Part shown: positions 1-9,563 of the stretch, in pieces
How positions within the stretch are numbered: position 1 is the first letter of the stretch
Layout of the letters: every line of letters begins with the position of its first letter
From: Corynebacterium bouchesdurhonense
GTDB taxonomy: Bacteria > Actinomycetota > Actinomycetes > Mycobacteriales > Mycobacteriaceae
DNA length: 64,000 nt
Direction of reading: 5' to 3'
NCBI RefSeq assembly: GCF_900078305.2
Contig: NZ_LT546026.1
Location: forward strand, 62,001-126,000
The notes under the pieces: model-generated
Told to the model about the DNA's origin: nothing
The model's database searches: none
What the model saw: the letters and a program-made list of their open reading frames with translations, nothing else
Translations under genes and position numbers: made by a program

Positions 1-1
1 C

Positions 2-505
2 GAGATGACGCAGCGCGATCTGGACCACCTGCAGGGGCGTGCGCTGATCGGCGACGGTATCGCCACGACGCTCGCCGGCGGGTTCGGCGGCTCGGGCACA
101 ACCACCTACGCCGAAAACATCGGCGTCATGGCCGCCACCAAGGTCTATTCCACCGCCGCGTACTGGGTGGCGTCGATCTTCGCGATTGTGCTGGCGTTCA
201 TCCCCAAGTTCGGTGCCATCATCTTCACCATCCCGGCCGGCGTGCTCGGCGGCGCGTGCTTGGTGCTCTATGGTCTGATCGGCATGCTGGGCGTGCGCAT
301 TTGGCAGGACAACCGTGTCGATTTCACCGATCCAGTCAACCTGACGGCCGCTGCGGTGGCCCTGATCGTCGGCATCGGCAACCTCACGCTCACCGTCGGC
401 GCGGTGACGCTCGAAGGCATTGCGCTCGGCTCCGTGGGCATCATCGTGATCTACCCGTTCATGCGGTGGGTGTACGACACTATCGGCGAAGGCCAGTTCC
501 GCTAG
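2..505 (+). CDS. NCS2-family uracil/xanthine permease, C-terminal part (5' end outside window)
   Basis: The reading frame is open from the first bases and ends in TAG at 503-505, so only about the last 168 residues are present. The glycine-rich stretch GGFGGSGTTTYAENIGV is the conserved NCS2 segment that lines the substrate site. At least three hydrophobic membrane segments follow (around VASIFAIVLAFIP, AGVLGGACLVLYGLIGML and LTAAAVALIVGIGNL). NCS2 proteins import uracil, xanthine or similar bases with protons. A uracil permease beside ptsH matches Corynebacterium gene order, which favours uracil as substrate, but this is inference. The stop codon overlaps the convergent ptsH stop (CTAG). Confidence 0.85.
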   Translation, partial: EMTQRDLDHLQGRALIGDGIATTLAGGFGGSGTTTYAENIGVMAATKVYSTAAYWVASIFAIVLAFIPKFGAIIFTIPAGVLGGACLVLYGLIGMLGVRIWQDNRVDFTDPVNLTAAAVALIVGIGNLTLTVGAVTLEGIALGSVGIIVIYPFMRWVYDTIGEGQFR

Positions 506-762
506 TCAAGCTTTCGCTCGATGAGGGCGGCGATCGCCTCAACCGCCTCGAGATTGTCGGAGGTGACGGTAACCTCGTCGCCGAACTCCGCGCCCATCGC
601 CATGATCATCAGCGATGACGCCGCGTCCGTCTCATCGTCGTCGCCGCCGACGAGTGTGAGGATGATCTCGTCGTCGTACTCGCCGGCCGCGTCGGCGATC
701 AGGGTCGCCGGACGAGCGTGCAAGCCTACGGTGGAGCCGACCTTCACGGTCTTGGAAGCCAT
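502..762 (-). CDS. ptsH: Phosphocarrier protein HPr of the sugar phosphotransferase system
   Basis: 86 residues, the normal HPr size. The active-site motif GLHARPA places the phosphorylated histidine at residue 15, and a serine pair (DAASS, 49-50) lies in the regulatory-serine region. HPr takes phosphate from enzyme I and passes it to the EIIA domains of sugar permeases in the cytoplasm. An AAAGGA ribosome site precedes the ATG. It lies 48 bp downstream of sugR on the same strand, so read-through from the lexA-sugR side is possible. In C. glutamicum ptsI, fruR, fruK and ptsF separate sugR from ptsH; none is present here. Confidence 0.95.
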   Translation of the reverse strand: MASKTVKVGSTVGLHARPATLIADAAGEYDDEIILTLVGGDDDETDAASSLMIMAMGAEFGDEVTVTSDNLEAVEAIAALIERKLD

Positions 763-810
763 AGCTTTGTCCTTTCGAGTCGAATACGCGGCTACGAACA
801 GTCTAGGCGC

Positions 811-1596
811 TTAACCTTGCTCTACCAGCACCACTTCAACGCCCGCGTCGTCGAGCTCAGCCACGAGCAGGTCCGGCGCCGCGGCATCCGTAATCACGAC
901 GTCCACACTGCTCAGCGGGGCAAAGCTGACCATGTAGTCGTTGCCCAGCTTCGTAGAATCGCACAACACCACCACCTTGCGCGCGTTGGTGACCATCGCT
1001 GACTTCACCGCCGCCTCCTGCGCGTCCGCGGTGGAAAGGCCGTGGTCCACGGTCAGCGCGTTGGTGCCCACGAAGGCGACGTCCGCGCGCATGAGCGCCA
1101 GCGTGCGAAGCGCCGTGTCACCCACCACCGCCTGCGCAATCGAACGCACCGTCCCACCCAACAGTTGCACGCCGCTCACACCCGCGGACGAGAGATCGAG
1201 CGCGGTCGGCAGCGAGTTCGTCACGATACTCCACGTCTCCGCGCCCGGTTGCTCCGCGATCATCTGCGCCAGCGCATTGATGGTGGACCCGGAGTCGAGA
1301 AAGATCCCGCCGTCCGCGTCCGGCAGGTACTCAAGGGCCGCGCGCGCTATGGCATGCTTCGCGCCGACGGCGGAGCGCAGCCGGTTGTCCAGCGGCTGCT
1401 CGGCGGTGAGGTAAGCCTGGCTCGCCACCGCGCCGCCGTGGACCCGGTGCACCACCCCCTCCGCATCCAACCCAGCCAGGTCGCGGCGGATGGTCTCGGC
1501 AGTTACGCCGAATTTCCCGGCCAGCTCGGTGACGCTCACGCGTCCCTCCACGGCGGTCAGCGCGGCGATCTGGCGACGGCGTTCCTCTGCGTACAT
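811..1596 (-). CDS. sugR: DeoR-family transcriptional regulator of PTS/sugar genes, SugR
   Basis: 261 residues. The N-terminus carries the DeoR helix-turn-helix (residues about 21-56, with TAETIRRDL and RVHGGA), followed by a sugar-phosphate-sensing DeoR C-terminal domain (GSTINALA, TNSLPTAL, GLSTADAQEAA). It resembles C. glutamicum SugR closely from its first residues and lies next to lexA as SugR does there. SugR represses ptsG, ptsS, ptsF, ptsI and ptsH in C. glutamicum and is relieved by sugar phosphates; that role is carried over by homology. It begins 42 bp after lexA on the same strand. No strong ribosome site precedes the ATG. Confidence 0.88.
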   Translation of the reverse strand: MYAEERRRQIAALTAVEGRVSVTELAGKFGVTAETIRRDLAGLDAEGVVHRVHGGAVASQAYLTAEQPLDNRLRSAVGAKHAIARAALEYLPDADGGIFLDSGSTINALAQMIAEQPGAETWSIVTNSLPTALDLSSAGVSGVQLLGGTVRSIAQAVVGDTALRTLALMRADVAFVGTNALTVDHGLSTADAQEAAVKSAMVTNARKVVVLCDSTKLGNDYMVSFAPLSSVDVVITDAAAPDLLVAELDDAGVEVVLVEQG

Positions 1597-1638
1597 GCCT
1601 TCATGTTTACCGACATGTCTACCGCGTTGCCCGCCGCG

Positions 1639-2319
1639 CTACAGCGAGCGAAACACGGAGACCACCAGCCCCATGATCTCCGCCTCGTCGCCCTTGATGG
1701 GGGAGAAAGCGTCGTTGCGGGGCAGCAGCCACACGCCGGAGGAGTCTTTGTGGAAGACCTTCGCGGTCGCCTCGCCGTCGATGAGCGCCGCCACAATCTG
1801 CCCTTCCTCGGCGACCGGCTGGGAGCGGACCACCAGCCAGTCCCCGTCGAGGATCGCGGCTCCGGTCATGGAGTCACCCACCACCTTCAGCATGAACAAG
1901 TCGCCGTCGCCAAGCAGCTCCTCCGGCAGCGGATAGTAGGTGTCCACATTCTCCTCGGCGAGAATTGGCGCCCCCGCCGCGATTTGGCCCACGACGGGGA
2001 TGAAGCGCGGGTTCGAGGCCTCGTCGGGAGCCTTTTGCTTGCTTTTCGACGCCCCCTTCGGAGCATCCGGCAAATGCCGCAAGTCAACTGCCCTCGGCTT
2101 GTTCGGATCCCGGCGCAGGAAGCCCTTCTTCTCCAGCTCCTTGAGCTGGTAGGCCACGGACGACGTGGACTGCAGCCCGGCCGCGTCACCGATCTCGCGG
2201 ATGCTCGGCGGATATCCCCGCAGCACCACCGCGTCCTGGATCACTTGGAGGATGCGGCGCTGCCGCTCGGTAAGGGTACTCATGTCGAGGCTGTTGGGAT
2301 CGACTTTTTTTCGTGCCAT
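1639..2319 (-). CDS. lexA: SOS repressor LexA
   Basis: 226 residues. A winged helix (residues about 15-80, [22 protein letters not shown] split across the recognition helix) binds SOS boxes. The C-terminal S24 peptidase domain shows the Ala115-Gly116 cleavage bond (QIAAGAPI), catalytic Ser150 (VVGDSMTGA) and Lys187 (EATAKVF). LexA cleaves itself when RecA filaments form, derepressing DNA-repair genes. An internal ATG at residue 13 (MSTLTERQ) is an alternative start. The 210-bp region upstream carries SOS-box-like sites and serves the divergent divS-like-nrdR pair, an arrangement known from C. glutamicum. Confidence 0.97.
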   Translation of the reverse strand: MARKKVDPNSLDMSTLTERQRRILQVIQDAVVLRGYPPSIREIGDAAGLQSTSSVAYQLKELEKKGFLRRDPNKPRAVDLRHLPDAPKGASKSKQKAPDEASNPRFIPVVGQIAAGAPILAEENVDTYYPLPEELLGDGDLFMLKVVGDSMTGAAILDGDWLVVRSQPVAEEGQIVAALIDGEATAKVFHKDSSGVWLLPRNDAFSPIKGDEAEIMGLVVSVFRSL

Positions 2320-2369
2320 CTGTGCTCCTTCGATGCGGGGCGCGGTGTCGCTTTTAAACGTACCACGTT

Positions 2370-2485
2370 AGGCAAATGTGTTCGATGATTTCGGCCAAGG
2401 TCTGGACACGTGTCGGGCGGGGTGCTATAAATCGAACACGTAATCGTTTCGAACGTGTGAGCGCTTTTGTCGAACAGCGTGTGGG
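2370..2485. promoter_or_regulatory. Divergent lexA / divS-like control region with SOS-box-like sites
   Basis: Four 6-base SOS half-sites are visible: GTTCGA at 2380-2385 and TCGAAC at 2432, 2449 and 2470. Extended to the corynebacterial consensus TCGAACANNTGTTCGA, the 16-mers at 2370-2385 and 2432-2447 each match 11 of 14 fixed positions by my count; those at 2449 and 2470 match 10 and 9. A TATAAA hexamer at 2426-2431 directly abuts the second site and could be the -10 of the divS-like gene, so LexA there would block transcription. The 2370 site is nearer lexA and fits autorepression. Confidence 0.6.
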
Positions 2486-2529
2486 GCTCGTGCCTAGGAT
2501 TGGACCCGAACACGCGAGAGGAGTATCCG

Positions 2530-2934
2530 ATGACCATCATGACCCGTACTAACGTCGACTTTCTGGTGCAGGAGAACGGCGGCCTGCCTCCGGCAGCCCC
2601 TTCACAAGTGTGGGACCTTGAACCGGCTGGCGCCGGCGCTGGGGGTGCCGCGGTTCGAACGCTGGCCCCCGAGCATCGAACGCTGGTTCGTCCCGGCGCC
2701 GCCGCGCTTCACGGGGAGCCGGCTGCCGGCCGGGCGTTCGAACCGGGCCGCGGGGATGGCCGCCGCGGCCAGGGGCGGCGCGAGAAGCGGGACAACCTCG
2801 CCCTGGGTGCCATGATGGCGGCTGCGCTCTTGGTGGGCTCCATCTTCGGGGGCGCGTTCTCGCCGGCGGGTACCGATGCCGCGTCGCAGCCGGCGCCGTC
2901 GGTCCAGGGTGCCGCGGTACACTACGCCCGGTAA
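2530..2934 (+). CDS. divS: Small SOS-region membrane protein, DivS-like
   Basis: 134 residues from the ATG at 2530, which has a good GAGAGGAG ribosome site; an upstream in-frame TTG at 2467 is less likely. The first 85 residues are rich in Ala, Gly, Pro and Arg with no domain I recognise. One membrane helix follows at about residues 90-112 (NLALGAMMAAALLVGSIFGG), then a short extracytoplasmic tail. In C. glutamicum the gene between lexA and nrdR is divS, an SOS-induced suppressor of cell division. Position, size, topology and the SOS-like sites support that identity; sequence alone would not. nrdR follows 45 bp downstream. Confidence 0.62.
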   Translation: MTIMTRTNVDFLVQENGGLPPAAPSQVWDLEPAGAGAGGAAVRTLAPEHRTLVRPGAAALHGEPAAGRAFEPGRGDGRRGQGRREKRDNLALGAMMAAALLVGSIFGGAFSPAGTDAASQPAPSVQGAAVHYAR

Positions 2935-2979
2935 GACACCATCGAGCAGCAGACCGAGCAGCAAGGGGAGGGCGCGCCG

Positions 2980-3438
2980 ATGCATTGCCCGTTTTGTCAC
3001 AACGAGCAGTCGAGGGTGACGGATTCACGCACGGTGGAAGACGGGGCCGCGATCCGGCGTCGTCGCGAGTGCACGCAGTGCGGGGGGCGCTTCACCACGG
3101 TGGAGAAGGCCGTGCTGACGGTGGTAAAGCGCAACGGGGTGAGCGAGCCGTTCGACAGGGACAAGTTGATCGTGGGCGTGCGCCGCGCGTGCCAGGGGCG
3201 GGACGTGTCGGACGATGCGCTGAAGCGGCTCGCGCAGCAGGTGGAGGAGACAGTGCGCGCCCAGGGCAGCTCGCAGGTGCCGGCCAACCAGATCGGCCTC
3301 GCGGTGCTGGAGCCACTCCGCGCGCTCGACGAGGTGGCGTACCTCCGTTTTGCGTCGGTGTACAAGTCGTTCGAGAGCGCGGACGACTTTGTGTCAGAGA
3401 TCCGCCTCATGCGCCGCCGCGACAAGGAGGACTTCTAG
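2980..3438 (+). CDS. nrdR: Transcriptional repressor NrdR (ribonucleotide reductase genes)
   Basis: 152 residues, the normal family length. The zinc ribbon uses Cys3, Cys6, Cys31 and Cys34 (CPFC and CTQC). It is followed by the [15 protein letters not shown] signature and an ATP-cone domain (residues about 45-135, [16 protein letters not shown]). NrdR senses dATP/ATP through the ATP cone and represses nrd operons. Its place after the SOS-controlled divS-like gene links dNTP supply to DNA damage. The TAG stop overlaps the convergent hrpA stop (CTAG). Confidence 0.97.
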   Translation: MHCPFCHNEQSRVTDSRTVEDGAAIRRRRECTQCGGRFTTVEKAVLTVVKRNGVSEPFDRDKLIVGVRRACQGRDVSDDALKRLAQQVEETVRAQGSSQVPANQIGLAVLEPLRALDEVAYLRFASVYKSFESADDFVSEIRLMRRRDKEDF

Positions 3439-6400
3439 GCCAGCTTGTCCACCAATTTCTCGATGCGCCGCTGGCTCACCGGCTGTGGCGTACCCAGGCG
3501 CTGGGCAAACAGGCTCACACGCAGCTCCTCGATGCGCCAGAGGATGTCCTTGTACGCGCGGGATTTGCGGCGGTTGGCGGGCAGGGTCGCCATCTTGGCA
3601 GCGAGGTAGTGTTTCGCTGCGTCGACGGTGGCCTGCCGCTGCGCGTCGCGGTCGGGGTCGAGGCGCATGTCCTCGAGCCGGATGCGCATCGCCTCGATGT
3701 AGCGCGGCAGGTGCTGCAGGTGCGCCGCCCCGTGGACGGTCACGGCGTGGCGGGGGAGGAAGAAATCAAGCTGCGCGCGCATGTCGTCGATCGCGGGACC
3801 GTCCCACTTCTGAAGCTCCGCGCGCATGTTCGCGTACTCCACGAGTGCAGGGGCGAGCCCGACCACGATGCGGCGCACCTCTACCGGCACCTCCGGCTTG
3901 ATCTCCTGAATTAGAGCTTCGAACTCTTCGGGTGAGCGCACGGGCCCGCCGTGGGCGAGCATGAGGTCGCGGATCACCGCCACCCGCGCGTCCTCCACCA
4001 AGCCGTCGGCGCCACCGTGCGGGTAGTGGTCGACGGCTACCTTGTGGCGCAGGGGCAGGCCCTTCGTCATCTGCTGTGTTGATACGGAGATGCGGCGCAG
4101 CAGCATGGTCAGGGTCGCGGTGGTCATGGAGGCGTCCGCGGCGGCCTTCGTGGGGTGCACCGTCACCTTCACGCCGTCGGGCGTGGCCTCGAGGGCGGGG
4201 TAAGCGTCCACCTCGTTACCGTCGATGGTGGTTGTCACTGTCTCCGGCACTTCGCCGAGCGTTTCGCGTGTCCACTCGGAGACGGCCTTGCTTTCACTGC
4301 CGCGGGCCCGCTTAGACACCGACGATTTGATCTTGCCGGCCTGCCGCGCTTTGAGCTGCGCGAGGTCCTTGTCGTGGTCGATCACCTTGCCGTGGCGGTC
4401 GATCGCCGCGTACGTCACCTTGAGGTGGGCCGGCAGGGCGGCGGGGGAGAAGTCCACCGGGTCGATGCCGCTGGTGCCGAGGGCTTTGATCGCTTCGGAG
4501 AGGGCGTCGGCAAGCGAAAGCTCCTGCTTTTCCGACGCCCGCTCCCCGACGAGTGGCAGGGCCCGCGCGGCGAAGTCGGGTGCGGGCACGACGGATTTGC
4601 GCAGCGTCTTCGGCAGGGTGCGGATGAGCTCGGTGAGCAGCTCGAGGCGCAGACCGGGCACCATCCAGTCGAAGCCGGCCTCGTCGAGCCCGGCGAGAAG
4701 GGGCACGGGCACCTCGACCGTCACGCCGTCGAACGGGTCCCCGGGCTCGAATTTGTAATGCACCGCGTAGTCGATACTGCCGTGGCGGATGGTGCTGGGG
4801 AACGCGGCCTCGGAGGTGTCGGTGCCGGCGTCCTGCAGCAGTGCCGCCGGGTCGAAGTCCAGGTAGTGCTCGTCCTCGTGGCGCTTCTTCTTCCACCACG
4901 AGTCGAAGTGGCGCGCGGTGGTGACGTCGGCGGGGAGCTTGGCGTCGTAGAAGTCGAACAGCGCGTCCTCGTCGACCACCAGCCCACGGCGGCGCAGCTT
5001 CTCCTCCACCTCTGCGGCCTCGCGCAGCAGTGCGTCGTTGTGGTCGATGAAGAGGTGGTGCCGGTTCCAGTCCCCGCCGATCAGCGCGTTGCGGATGAAC
5101 ATGTTGCGCGCGCCCTCGGCGTCCACGCGGTGGTACGGCACTAAACGGTCGCGCACGATGGGGACGCCGTAGAGCATGGTCTTCTCGTGCACCATCGCGG
5201 CGGAGCGCTTGCGGGACCACACCGGTTCGGAGTAGCTGCGGCGCAGCAGGTCTCCGGCTGCGCGCTCCACCCACGCGGGCTCGATCTTGGCCACGTCGCG
5301 CGCCCACAGCCGCGAAGTTTCCACGAGCTCGGCCGCCATCACGAATTCGGGGGGCTTTTTGCTTAGCGACGACCCCGGGAACACCATAAACCGCGTCCCC
5401 CGCGCGCCGTTGAACTCCTTCGAATTCCCATCTCGCGCCCCGATGTTGGAAAGCAGCCCGGTGAGCAGAGACTTGTGGATGGCGTCGGCGTCGCGCTCGC
5501 CCGCCACGTCCTCGGCGCGCGACCACCCGAGCTGCCGCTGAACGTCGCGCAGCTGGCGCACCAGGTCGTACCACTCGCGGATGCGCATGTAGTGCAGGAA
5601 CTCGCGCTTCATCCGCTTGCGGAAGGCGTTGCCGGTCAGCTCGTCGCGCGAATCGTTGATGTAGTCCCAGAGTTTGAGGGCGGAAAGGAAGTCGGATTCC
5701 TTGTCCTTGAAACGCGCGTGCGCCTGGTCGGCCTGCGCCTGGAATTCCAGGGGGCGCTCCCGCACGTCCTGGATGGTCATGTTTGCCACGATCACGGTGA
5801 CGTCTTCGAGCACGCCGAGGCGGTTGGCCTCGACGAGCATGCGCGCCATCTTCGGGTCGACGGGGATGCGGGCGAGGTCGCGGCCCACCGCGGTGAGCAC
5901 GGGCGCGCCGCCGCGCTCTTTGTCGCCGATGGCGCCTAGCTCGTGCAGCAGGGCGAGGCCGTCGCGGATCGCCTTCGGGTCGGGTGCCTGGATGAAGGGG
6001 AACTCGGAGATGTCGCCGAGGCGCAGCGAAATCATCTGGAGGATGACGCTGGCGAGGTTGGTGCGCAGGATTTCCGGGTCGGTGAACTCGGGCCGCGCGT
6101 TGAAGTTTTCCTCCGAGTACAGGCGGATGGCGATGCCGTCCGCCACGCGGCCAGAGCGTCCCGAGCGCTGGTTTGCGCTGGCTTGGGAGATCTCCTCGAT
6201 CGGCAGGCGCTGCACCTTGGTTCGGGTGGAGTAGCGGGAGATGCGCGCCAGGCCCGTGTCCACCACGTAGTGGATGCCGGGGACCGTCAGCGACGTTTCC
6301 GCGATGTTGGTGGAGAGCACGATGCGCCGGCCCGAGTGGGGAGCGAACACGCGGTGCTGCTCCGCGTTGGAGAGGCGGCCGAAGAGGGGCACAACCTCGA

Positions 6401-7358
6401 CACCGCGCCAATGTTGCTTCTCTATGGCCTCCATGCAATCGCGGATGTCCCGCTCCGATGCCAAGAAGCACAGGATATCGCCGTCGCCCTCGCGCATGAG
6501 CTCGGCGCAGGCGTCGACCACGCCGTCGATCATGTCGGTGTCGATCTCTTTGACGCCGCCCTTGGTCTCCACCTGCTCAACCAGGGGGCGGTAGCGGATC
6601 TCCACCGGGTAGGTGCGGCCGGAGACCTCGATGATCGGGGCGGGGTTGCCCTCGGCGTCGGCGAAGTGCGCGGCGAAGCGCTCCGGGTCGATGGTGGCGG
6701 AGGTGATGATCACCTTCAGGTCCGGGCGCCTCGGCAGGAGCCGCTTGAGGTAGCCCAACAGGAAGTCGATGTTGAGGGAGCGCTCGTGCGCCTCGTCGAT
6801 GATGATCGTGTCGTAGGCGTTGAGGAAGCGGTCGCGCTGCATCTCGGCGAGCAGGATGCCGTCGGTCATCAGCTTCACCGACGTGCTGCGGCTGACCTTG
6901 TCGTCGAAGCGGATGGCGTAGCCAACACTCTCGCCGATGTCTTGGCCCAGCTCGTCTGCGATGCGCTCTGCCACGGTGCGCGCCGCCAGCCTGCGCGGCT
7001 GGGTGTGCCCGATCATGCCGCGCCTGCCGCGGCCCAGCTCCAGCAGCATCTTCGGAATCTGGGTTGTCTTGCCCGAGCCCGTCTCGCCGGCGATGATCAC
7101 CACCTGGTTGTCGCGCACCAGCTCCATGATGTCGCCGCGGCGCGCGGAGACCGGAAGCTGCTCGGGGTAGGTGATCTCCGGCACCGCGCCGTCGCGAGCC
7201 GCGACAACGGCCGCCGATGCCTCCACGTCCCGCTGGATCGCGGCCAAGGCCTCCTCGCCGGACGACTTGGACAGCCGCCTGCGCAACCGGCGCTCATCCG
7301 CCAGGGTTACGCCCGAAAGCTCGCGGTACAGCTCGTTTTTCTGTTTGCCCTCACTCAT
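3435..7358 (-). CDS. hrpA: ATP-dependent RNA helicase HrpA (DEAH box)
   Basis: 1307 residues, typical for full-length HrpA. Walker A is GETGSGKTT at about 91-99 and the DEAH box is IIDEAHERS near 186-194. The motif SATID follows, then the helicase C domain with [13 protein letters not shown] and [11 protein letters not shown]2/OB domains and a long C-terminal DUF3418 region complete the protein. In E. coli HrpA rescues stalled ribosomes and acts on mRNA; the same role is assumed here. One copy of the dispersed GCTTRYCGACG motif lies within it at 4505-4515. It sits between nrdR and oxyR, as in C. glutamicum. Confidence 0.95.
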   Translation of the reverse strand: MSEGKQKNELYRELSGVTLADERRLRRRLSKSSGEEALAAIQRDVEASAAVVAARDGAVPEITYPEQLPVSARRGDIMELVRDNQVVIIAGETGSGKTTQIPKMLLELGRGRRGMIGHTQPRRLAARTVAERIADELGQDIGESVGYAIRFDDKVSRSTSVKLMTDGILLAEMQRDRFLNAYDTIIIDEAHERSLNIDFLLGYLKRLLPRRPDLKVIITSATIDPERFAAHFADAEGNPAPIIEVSGRTYPVEIRYRPLVEQVETKGGVKEIDTDMIDGVVDACAELMREGDGDILCFLASERDIRDCMEAIEKQHWRGVEVVPLFGRLSNAEQHRVFAPHSGRRIVLSTNIAETSLTVPGIHYVVDTGLARISRYSTRTKVQRLPIEEISQASANQRSGRSGRVADGIAIRLYSEENFNARPEFTDPEILRTNLASVILQMISLRLGDISEFPFIQAPDPKAIRDGLALLHELGAIGDKERGGAPVLTAVGRDLARIPVDPKMARMLVEANRLGVLEDVTVIVANMTIQDVRERPLEFQAQADQAHARFKDKESDFLSALKLWDYINDSRDELTGNAFRKRMKREFLHYMRIREWYDLVRQLRDVQRQLGWSRAEDVAGERDADAIHKSLLTGLLSNIGARDGNSKEFNGARGTRFMVFPGSSLSKKPPEFVMAAELVETSRLWARDVAKIEPAWVERAAGDLLRRSYSEPVWSRKRSAAMVHEKTMLYGVPIVRDRLVPYHRVDAEGARNMFIRNALIGGDWNRHHLFIDHNDALLREAAEVEEKLRRRGLVVDEDALFDFYDAKLPADVTTARHFDSWWKKKRHEDEHYLDFDPAALLQDAGTDTSEAAFPSTIRHGSIDYAVHYKFEPGDPFDGVTVEVPVPLLAGLDEAGFDWMVPGLRLELLTELIRTLPKTLRKSVVPAPDFAARALPLVGERASEKQELSLADALSEAIKALGTSGIDPVDFSPAALPAHLKVTYAAIDRHGKVIDHDKDLAQLKARQAGKIKSSVSKRARGSESKAVSEWTRETLGEVPETVTTTIDGNEVDAYPALEATPDGVKVTVHPTKAAADASMTTATLTMLLRRISVSTQQMTKGLPLRHKVAVDHYPHGGADGLVEDARVAVIRDLMLAHGGPVRSPEEFEALIQEIKPEVPVEVRRIVVGLAPALVEYANMRAELQKWDGPAIDDMRAQLDFFLPRHAVTVHGAAHLQHLPRYIEAMRIRLEDMRLDPDRDAQRQATVDAAKHYLAAKMATLPANRRKSRAYKDILWRIEELRVSLFAQRLGTPQPVSQRRIEKLVDKLA

Positions 7359-7381
7359 AGCTAGGGCCAGAGTCTAGCGCC

Positions 7382-8320
7382 TTACGCGGTTTCCACCGCA
7401 GACGCGTAGGCGCTGGTGACCAGCTGGCCCAGGGCCTCGAAGTCCTCGTCGCGCGCGGCGGAGGCGCGGAACGCGAGCCCGATGGACCGCTCAGCCCCCG
7501 ACTGGTCGTCGAACGGCACCACCGCCAGACCTGGCCGGGAGCACTCCGCCGCCACCGCCGACTGCGGCAGCAGGGTGGAGCCCATCTCCGCCACCACGAG
7601 TTGCACCACGGTGGTCAGGGAGGCGGCCCGCGTCACGGATTGGGCGGCGGCCGCCTCGTACGCGCCGGCCAGCTTGCACAGGTCGATGATTTGGTCGCGG
7701 AGGCAGTGGCCGTCGTCAAGCAGCAAAAGCTCCAATTGCGAGAGGTCCTCGAGCGAGAGCTTCTCTTTGCCGGCGAGCGAGTGGCCGGCGGGCGTAATGG
7801 CCACGAACGGCTCACGGTAGAGGTCCACCGTCTTCACCCCCGGCGCCTCCACTGGCGTGGCGAGGATGGCCACGTCGATCGTGCCCTCGCGAAGTTTGGT
7901 CAGGAGGTTGTCCGTCTGGTCCTCGATGAAGCGCGGCGTGGCCCCGGGGTACTGCTCGTGCATCTCGCGCAGGAGGTGGGGGAGCAGGTACGGCGCGACG
8001 GTGGGGATGATGCCGATGGTCAGCGGGCCGCCGAGCGTGCCCTCGGAGCCGCGGGCGTGTGCCACGAACGCCTCCGCCGCATCGAGCGCCGCCTTGGCGT
8101 ACGGCAGTACCGCCTCGCCCTTCGGCGTGACAATCACCTTGCGTGTGGAGCGCTCGATGAGCTGCACGCCCAAGCCCGCCTCCAGTGCGACGAGAGCCTG
8201 GGAGAGCGAGGGTTGGGAGATGTTGAGTTTGGCCGCCGCGGTGCCGAAGTGCTTGTGCTCCGCGATGGTGACGAAGGTGCGCAGCTGCGCAAGCGTGGGC
8301 TTGTACTCCTTATTGGGCAT
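7382..8320 (-). CDS. oxyR: LysR-type hydrogen peroxide sensor OxyR
   Basis: 312 residues starting at MPNKEYKPT. The helix-turn-helix occupies about 12-65 (FGTAAAKLNISQPSLSQAL). In the C-terminal sensor domain Cys206 and Cys215 lie in GHCLRDQIIDLC, the exact C-x8-C redox pair of OxyR. Oxidation of the pair changes DNA binding; in corynebacteria OxyR commonly acts as a repressor of catalase and related genes that is relieved by peroxide. It is divergent from ahpC across 114 bp containing a likely operator. The frame runs open upstream into antisense ahpC, so the start was chosen at the ATG matching the family N-terminus. Confidence 0.95.
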   Translation of the reverse strand: MPNKEYKPTLAQLRTFVTIAEHKHFGTAAAKLNISQPSLSQALVALEAGLGVQLIERSTRKVIVTPKGEAVLPYAKAALDAAEAFVAHARGSEGTLGGPLTIGIIPTVAPYLLPHLLREMHEQYPGATPRFIEDQTDNLLTKLREGTIDVAILATPVEAPGVKTVDLYREPFVAITPAGHSLAGKEKLSLEDLSQLELLLLDDGHCLRDQIIDLCKLAGAYEAAAAQSVTRAASLTTVVQLVVAEMGSTLLPQSAVAAECSRPGLAVVPFDDQSGAERSIGLAFRASAARDEDFEALGQLVTSAYASAVETA

Positions 8321-8338
8321 GCCTATGACTTTACACGG

Positions 8339-8385
8339 GCCCAATAGGTTTGGGTGTTGAATTGGGCTGTCTTCTGTGGCACACT
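8339..8385. promoter_or_regulatory. Likely OxyR operator overlapping the ahpC promoter
   Basis: A perfect 7-bp inverted repeat, GCCCAAT (8339-8345) and ATTGGGC (8361-8367), is separated by 15 bp; the dyad and spacing fit a LysR-type site. The right arm overlaps a possible ahpC -35, TTGAAT (8357-8362), which with a 17-bp spacer leads to CACACT (8380-8385). OxyR bound here could control ahpC and its own gene. The promoter elements are weak matches, so this is an inference from position and symmetry. Confidence 0.6.
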
Positions 8386-8434
8386 TTTGTTGTAACCAAG
8401 TACGTAACCGAGTCCACACTATGGAGGAACAGCA

Positions 8435-9031
8435 ATGCCGATCATGACCGTTGGGGAACGCTTCCCGGAGTTCGACCTTGTCGCGCTGAAGGGCGGAAAC
8501 CTGAAGGAGGCCAACGCCTCCTCCCCGGACGACTACTTTGAGAACGTCTCGCTGGACAAGTACGAGGGCAAGTGGAAGATCGTCTTCTTCTACCCGAAGG
8601 ATTTCACCTTCGTCTGCCCGACCGAGATTGCCGCGTTTGGCAAGCTGAACGAGGAGTTCGAGGACCGCGACACCCAGGTGCTCGGCGGCTCCACCGACAA
8701 CGAGTACGCCCACTTCAACTGGCGCGCGACGCACGAGGACCTGCTGGACATCCCGTTCCCGATGTTCGCTGACGTCCGCCACGACCTGATCCGTGCCCTC
8801 GGTGTCGAGAACGCCGACGGTGTGTGTGACCGCGCCACCTTCATCATCGACCCGGATGGCGTGATCCAGTTCGTGTCCGTCACCCCGGACGCCGTGGGCC
8901 GCAACGTGGACGAGGTGCTGCGCGTGCTCGACGCGCTGCAGTCCGAGGAGGTCTGCGCCTGCGACTGGCAGAAGAACGACCCGACCAAGAACATCGACAA
9001 GATGGCCGTGGTGCAGGAGTCGCTGAAGTAA
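8435..9031 (+). CDS. ahpC: Alkyl hydroperoxide reductase AhpC, 2-Cys peroxiredoxin
   Basis: 198 residues. Peroxidatic Cys61 is in the FTFVCPTE motif, and the C-terminal resolving cysteines are at about 174 and 176 (EEVCACDW). The two C-terminal cysteines in CxC form are notable, since many AhpC have one. AhpC reduces H2O2 and organic peroxides and is recycled by AhpD, encoded 1 bp downstream. A GGAGGA ribosome site precedes the ATG. The homologue in C. diphtheriae, DirA, is iron-regulated; no DtxR box is obvious here. Confidence 0.96.
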   Translation: MPIMTVGERFPEFDLVALKGGNLKEANASSPDDYFENVSLDKYEGKWKIVFFYPKDFTFVCPTEIAAFGKLNEEFEDRDTQVLGGSTDNEYAHFNWRATHEDLLDIPFPMFADVRHDLIRALGVENADGVCDRATFIIDPDGVIQFVSVTPDAVGRNVDEVLRVLDALQSEEVCACDWQKNDPTKNIDKMAVVQESLK

Positions 9032-9032
9032 C

Positions 9033-9557
9033 ATGTCGATTGAAAACCTGCGCTCCGCTCTGCCGGAATACGCCAAGGACCAGAAGCTGAATCTCGGCTC
9101 GCTCACCCGCTCCACCGAGCTCAGCGAGCAGCAGCTCTGGGGCACGCTTCTCGCGTCGGCGGCGGCAACCCGCAACGCGAAGGTGATCGCGGAGATCGCC
9201 GAGGAGGCCGGGGAGCACCTCTCCGCGGAGGCCGTTGAGGCCGCGTACGGCGCCGCCACCGTCATGGCGATGAACAACGTGGCCTACCGCGCGAAGAACT
9301 GGCTCGGCGATGACTTCGCACAGGTCAAGTTCGGCCTGCGCATGAACATCATCTCCAAGCCCGGCGTGGAAAAGGTCGATTTTGACCTCTGGTCCCTCGC
9401 CGTGTCCACCATCAACGGCTGCGAGCACTGCGCCGTCGCCCACGCACAGGAGGTCCGCGAGGGCGGCCTGTCCAAGGAGCAGGCGTGGGAGGCCGTGAAG
9501 GTCGCCGCCGTGGTGCAGGCAGTGGCCCAGGCACTCACCGTGGAGGACGCCCGGTAA
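9033..9557 (+). CDS. ahpD: Alkyl hydroperoxide reductase partner AhpD
   Basis: 174 residues, all-helical carboxymuconolactone-decarboxylase-like fold. The redox centre is Cys130-Glu-His-Cys133 with His137 (GCEHCAVAH), the AhpD disulfide and proton-relay set. AhpD accepts electrons from a lipoyl protein (in mycobacteria Lpd/DlaT) and reduces AhpC. The ATG follows the ahpC stop by one base, so the pair is one transcript. It is convergent with the DUF3516 helicase across a strong hairpin. Confidence 0.95.
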   Translation: MSIENLRSALPEYAKDQKLNLGSLTRSTELSEQQLWGTLLASAAATRNAKVIAEIAEEAGEHLSAEAVEAAYGAATVMAMNNVAYRAKNWLGDDFAQVKFGLRMNIISKPGVEKVDFDLWSLAVSTINGCEHCAVAHAQEVREGGLSKEQAWEAVKVAAVVQAVAQALTVEDAR

Positions 9558-9563
9558 GCGCCC

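Noticed and set aside
4312..6471. 719-codon minus-strand frame inside hrpA in another register
   Set aside because: Arg/Pro/Ala-rich shadow translation with no domain. hrpA itself is complete with all motifs.
7382..9277. A 631-codon minus-strand open frame covering oxyR and continuing through antisense ahpC
   Set aside because: Only the part from MPNKEYKPT matches OxyR. The rest is the non-coding strand of ahpC, kept open by high GC.
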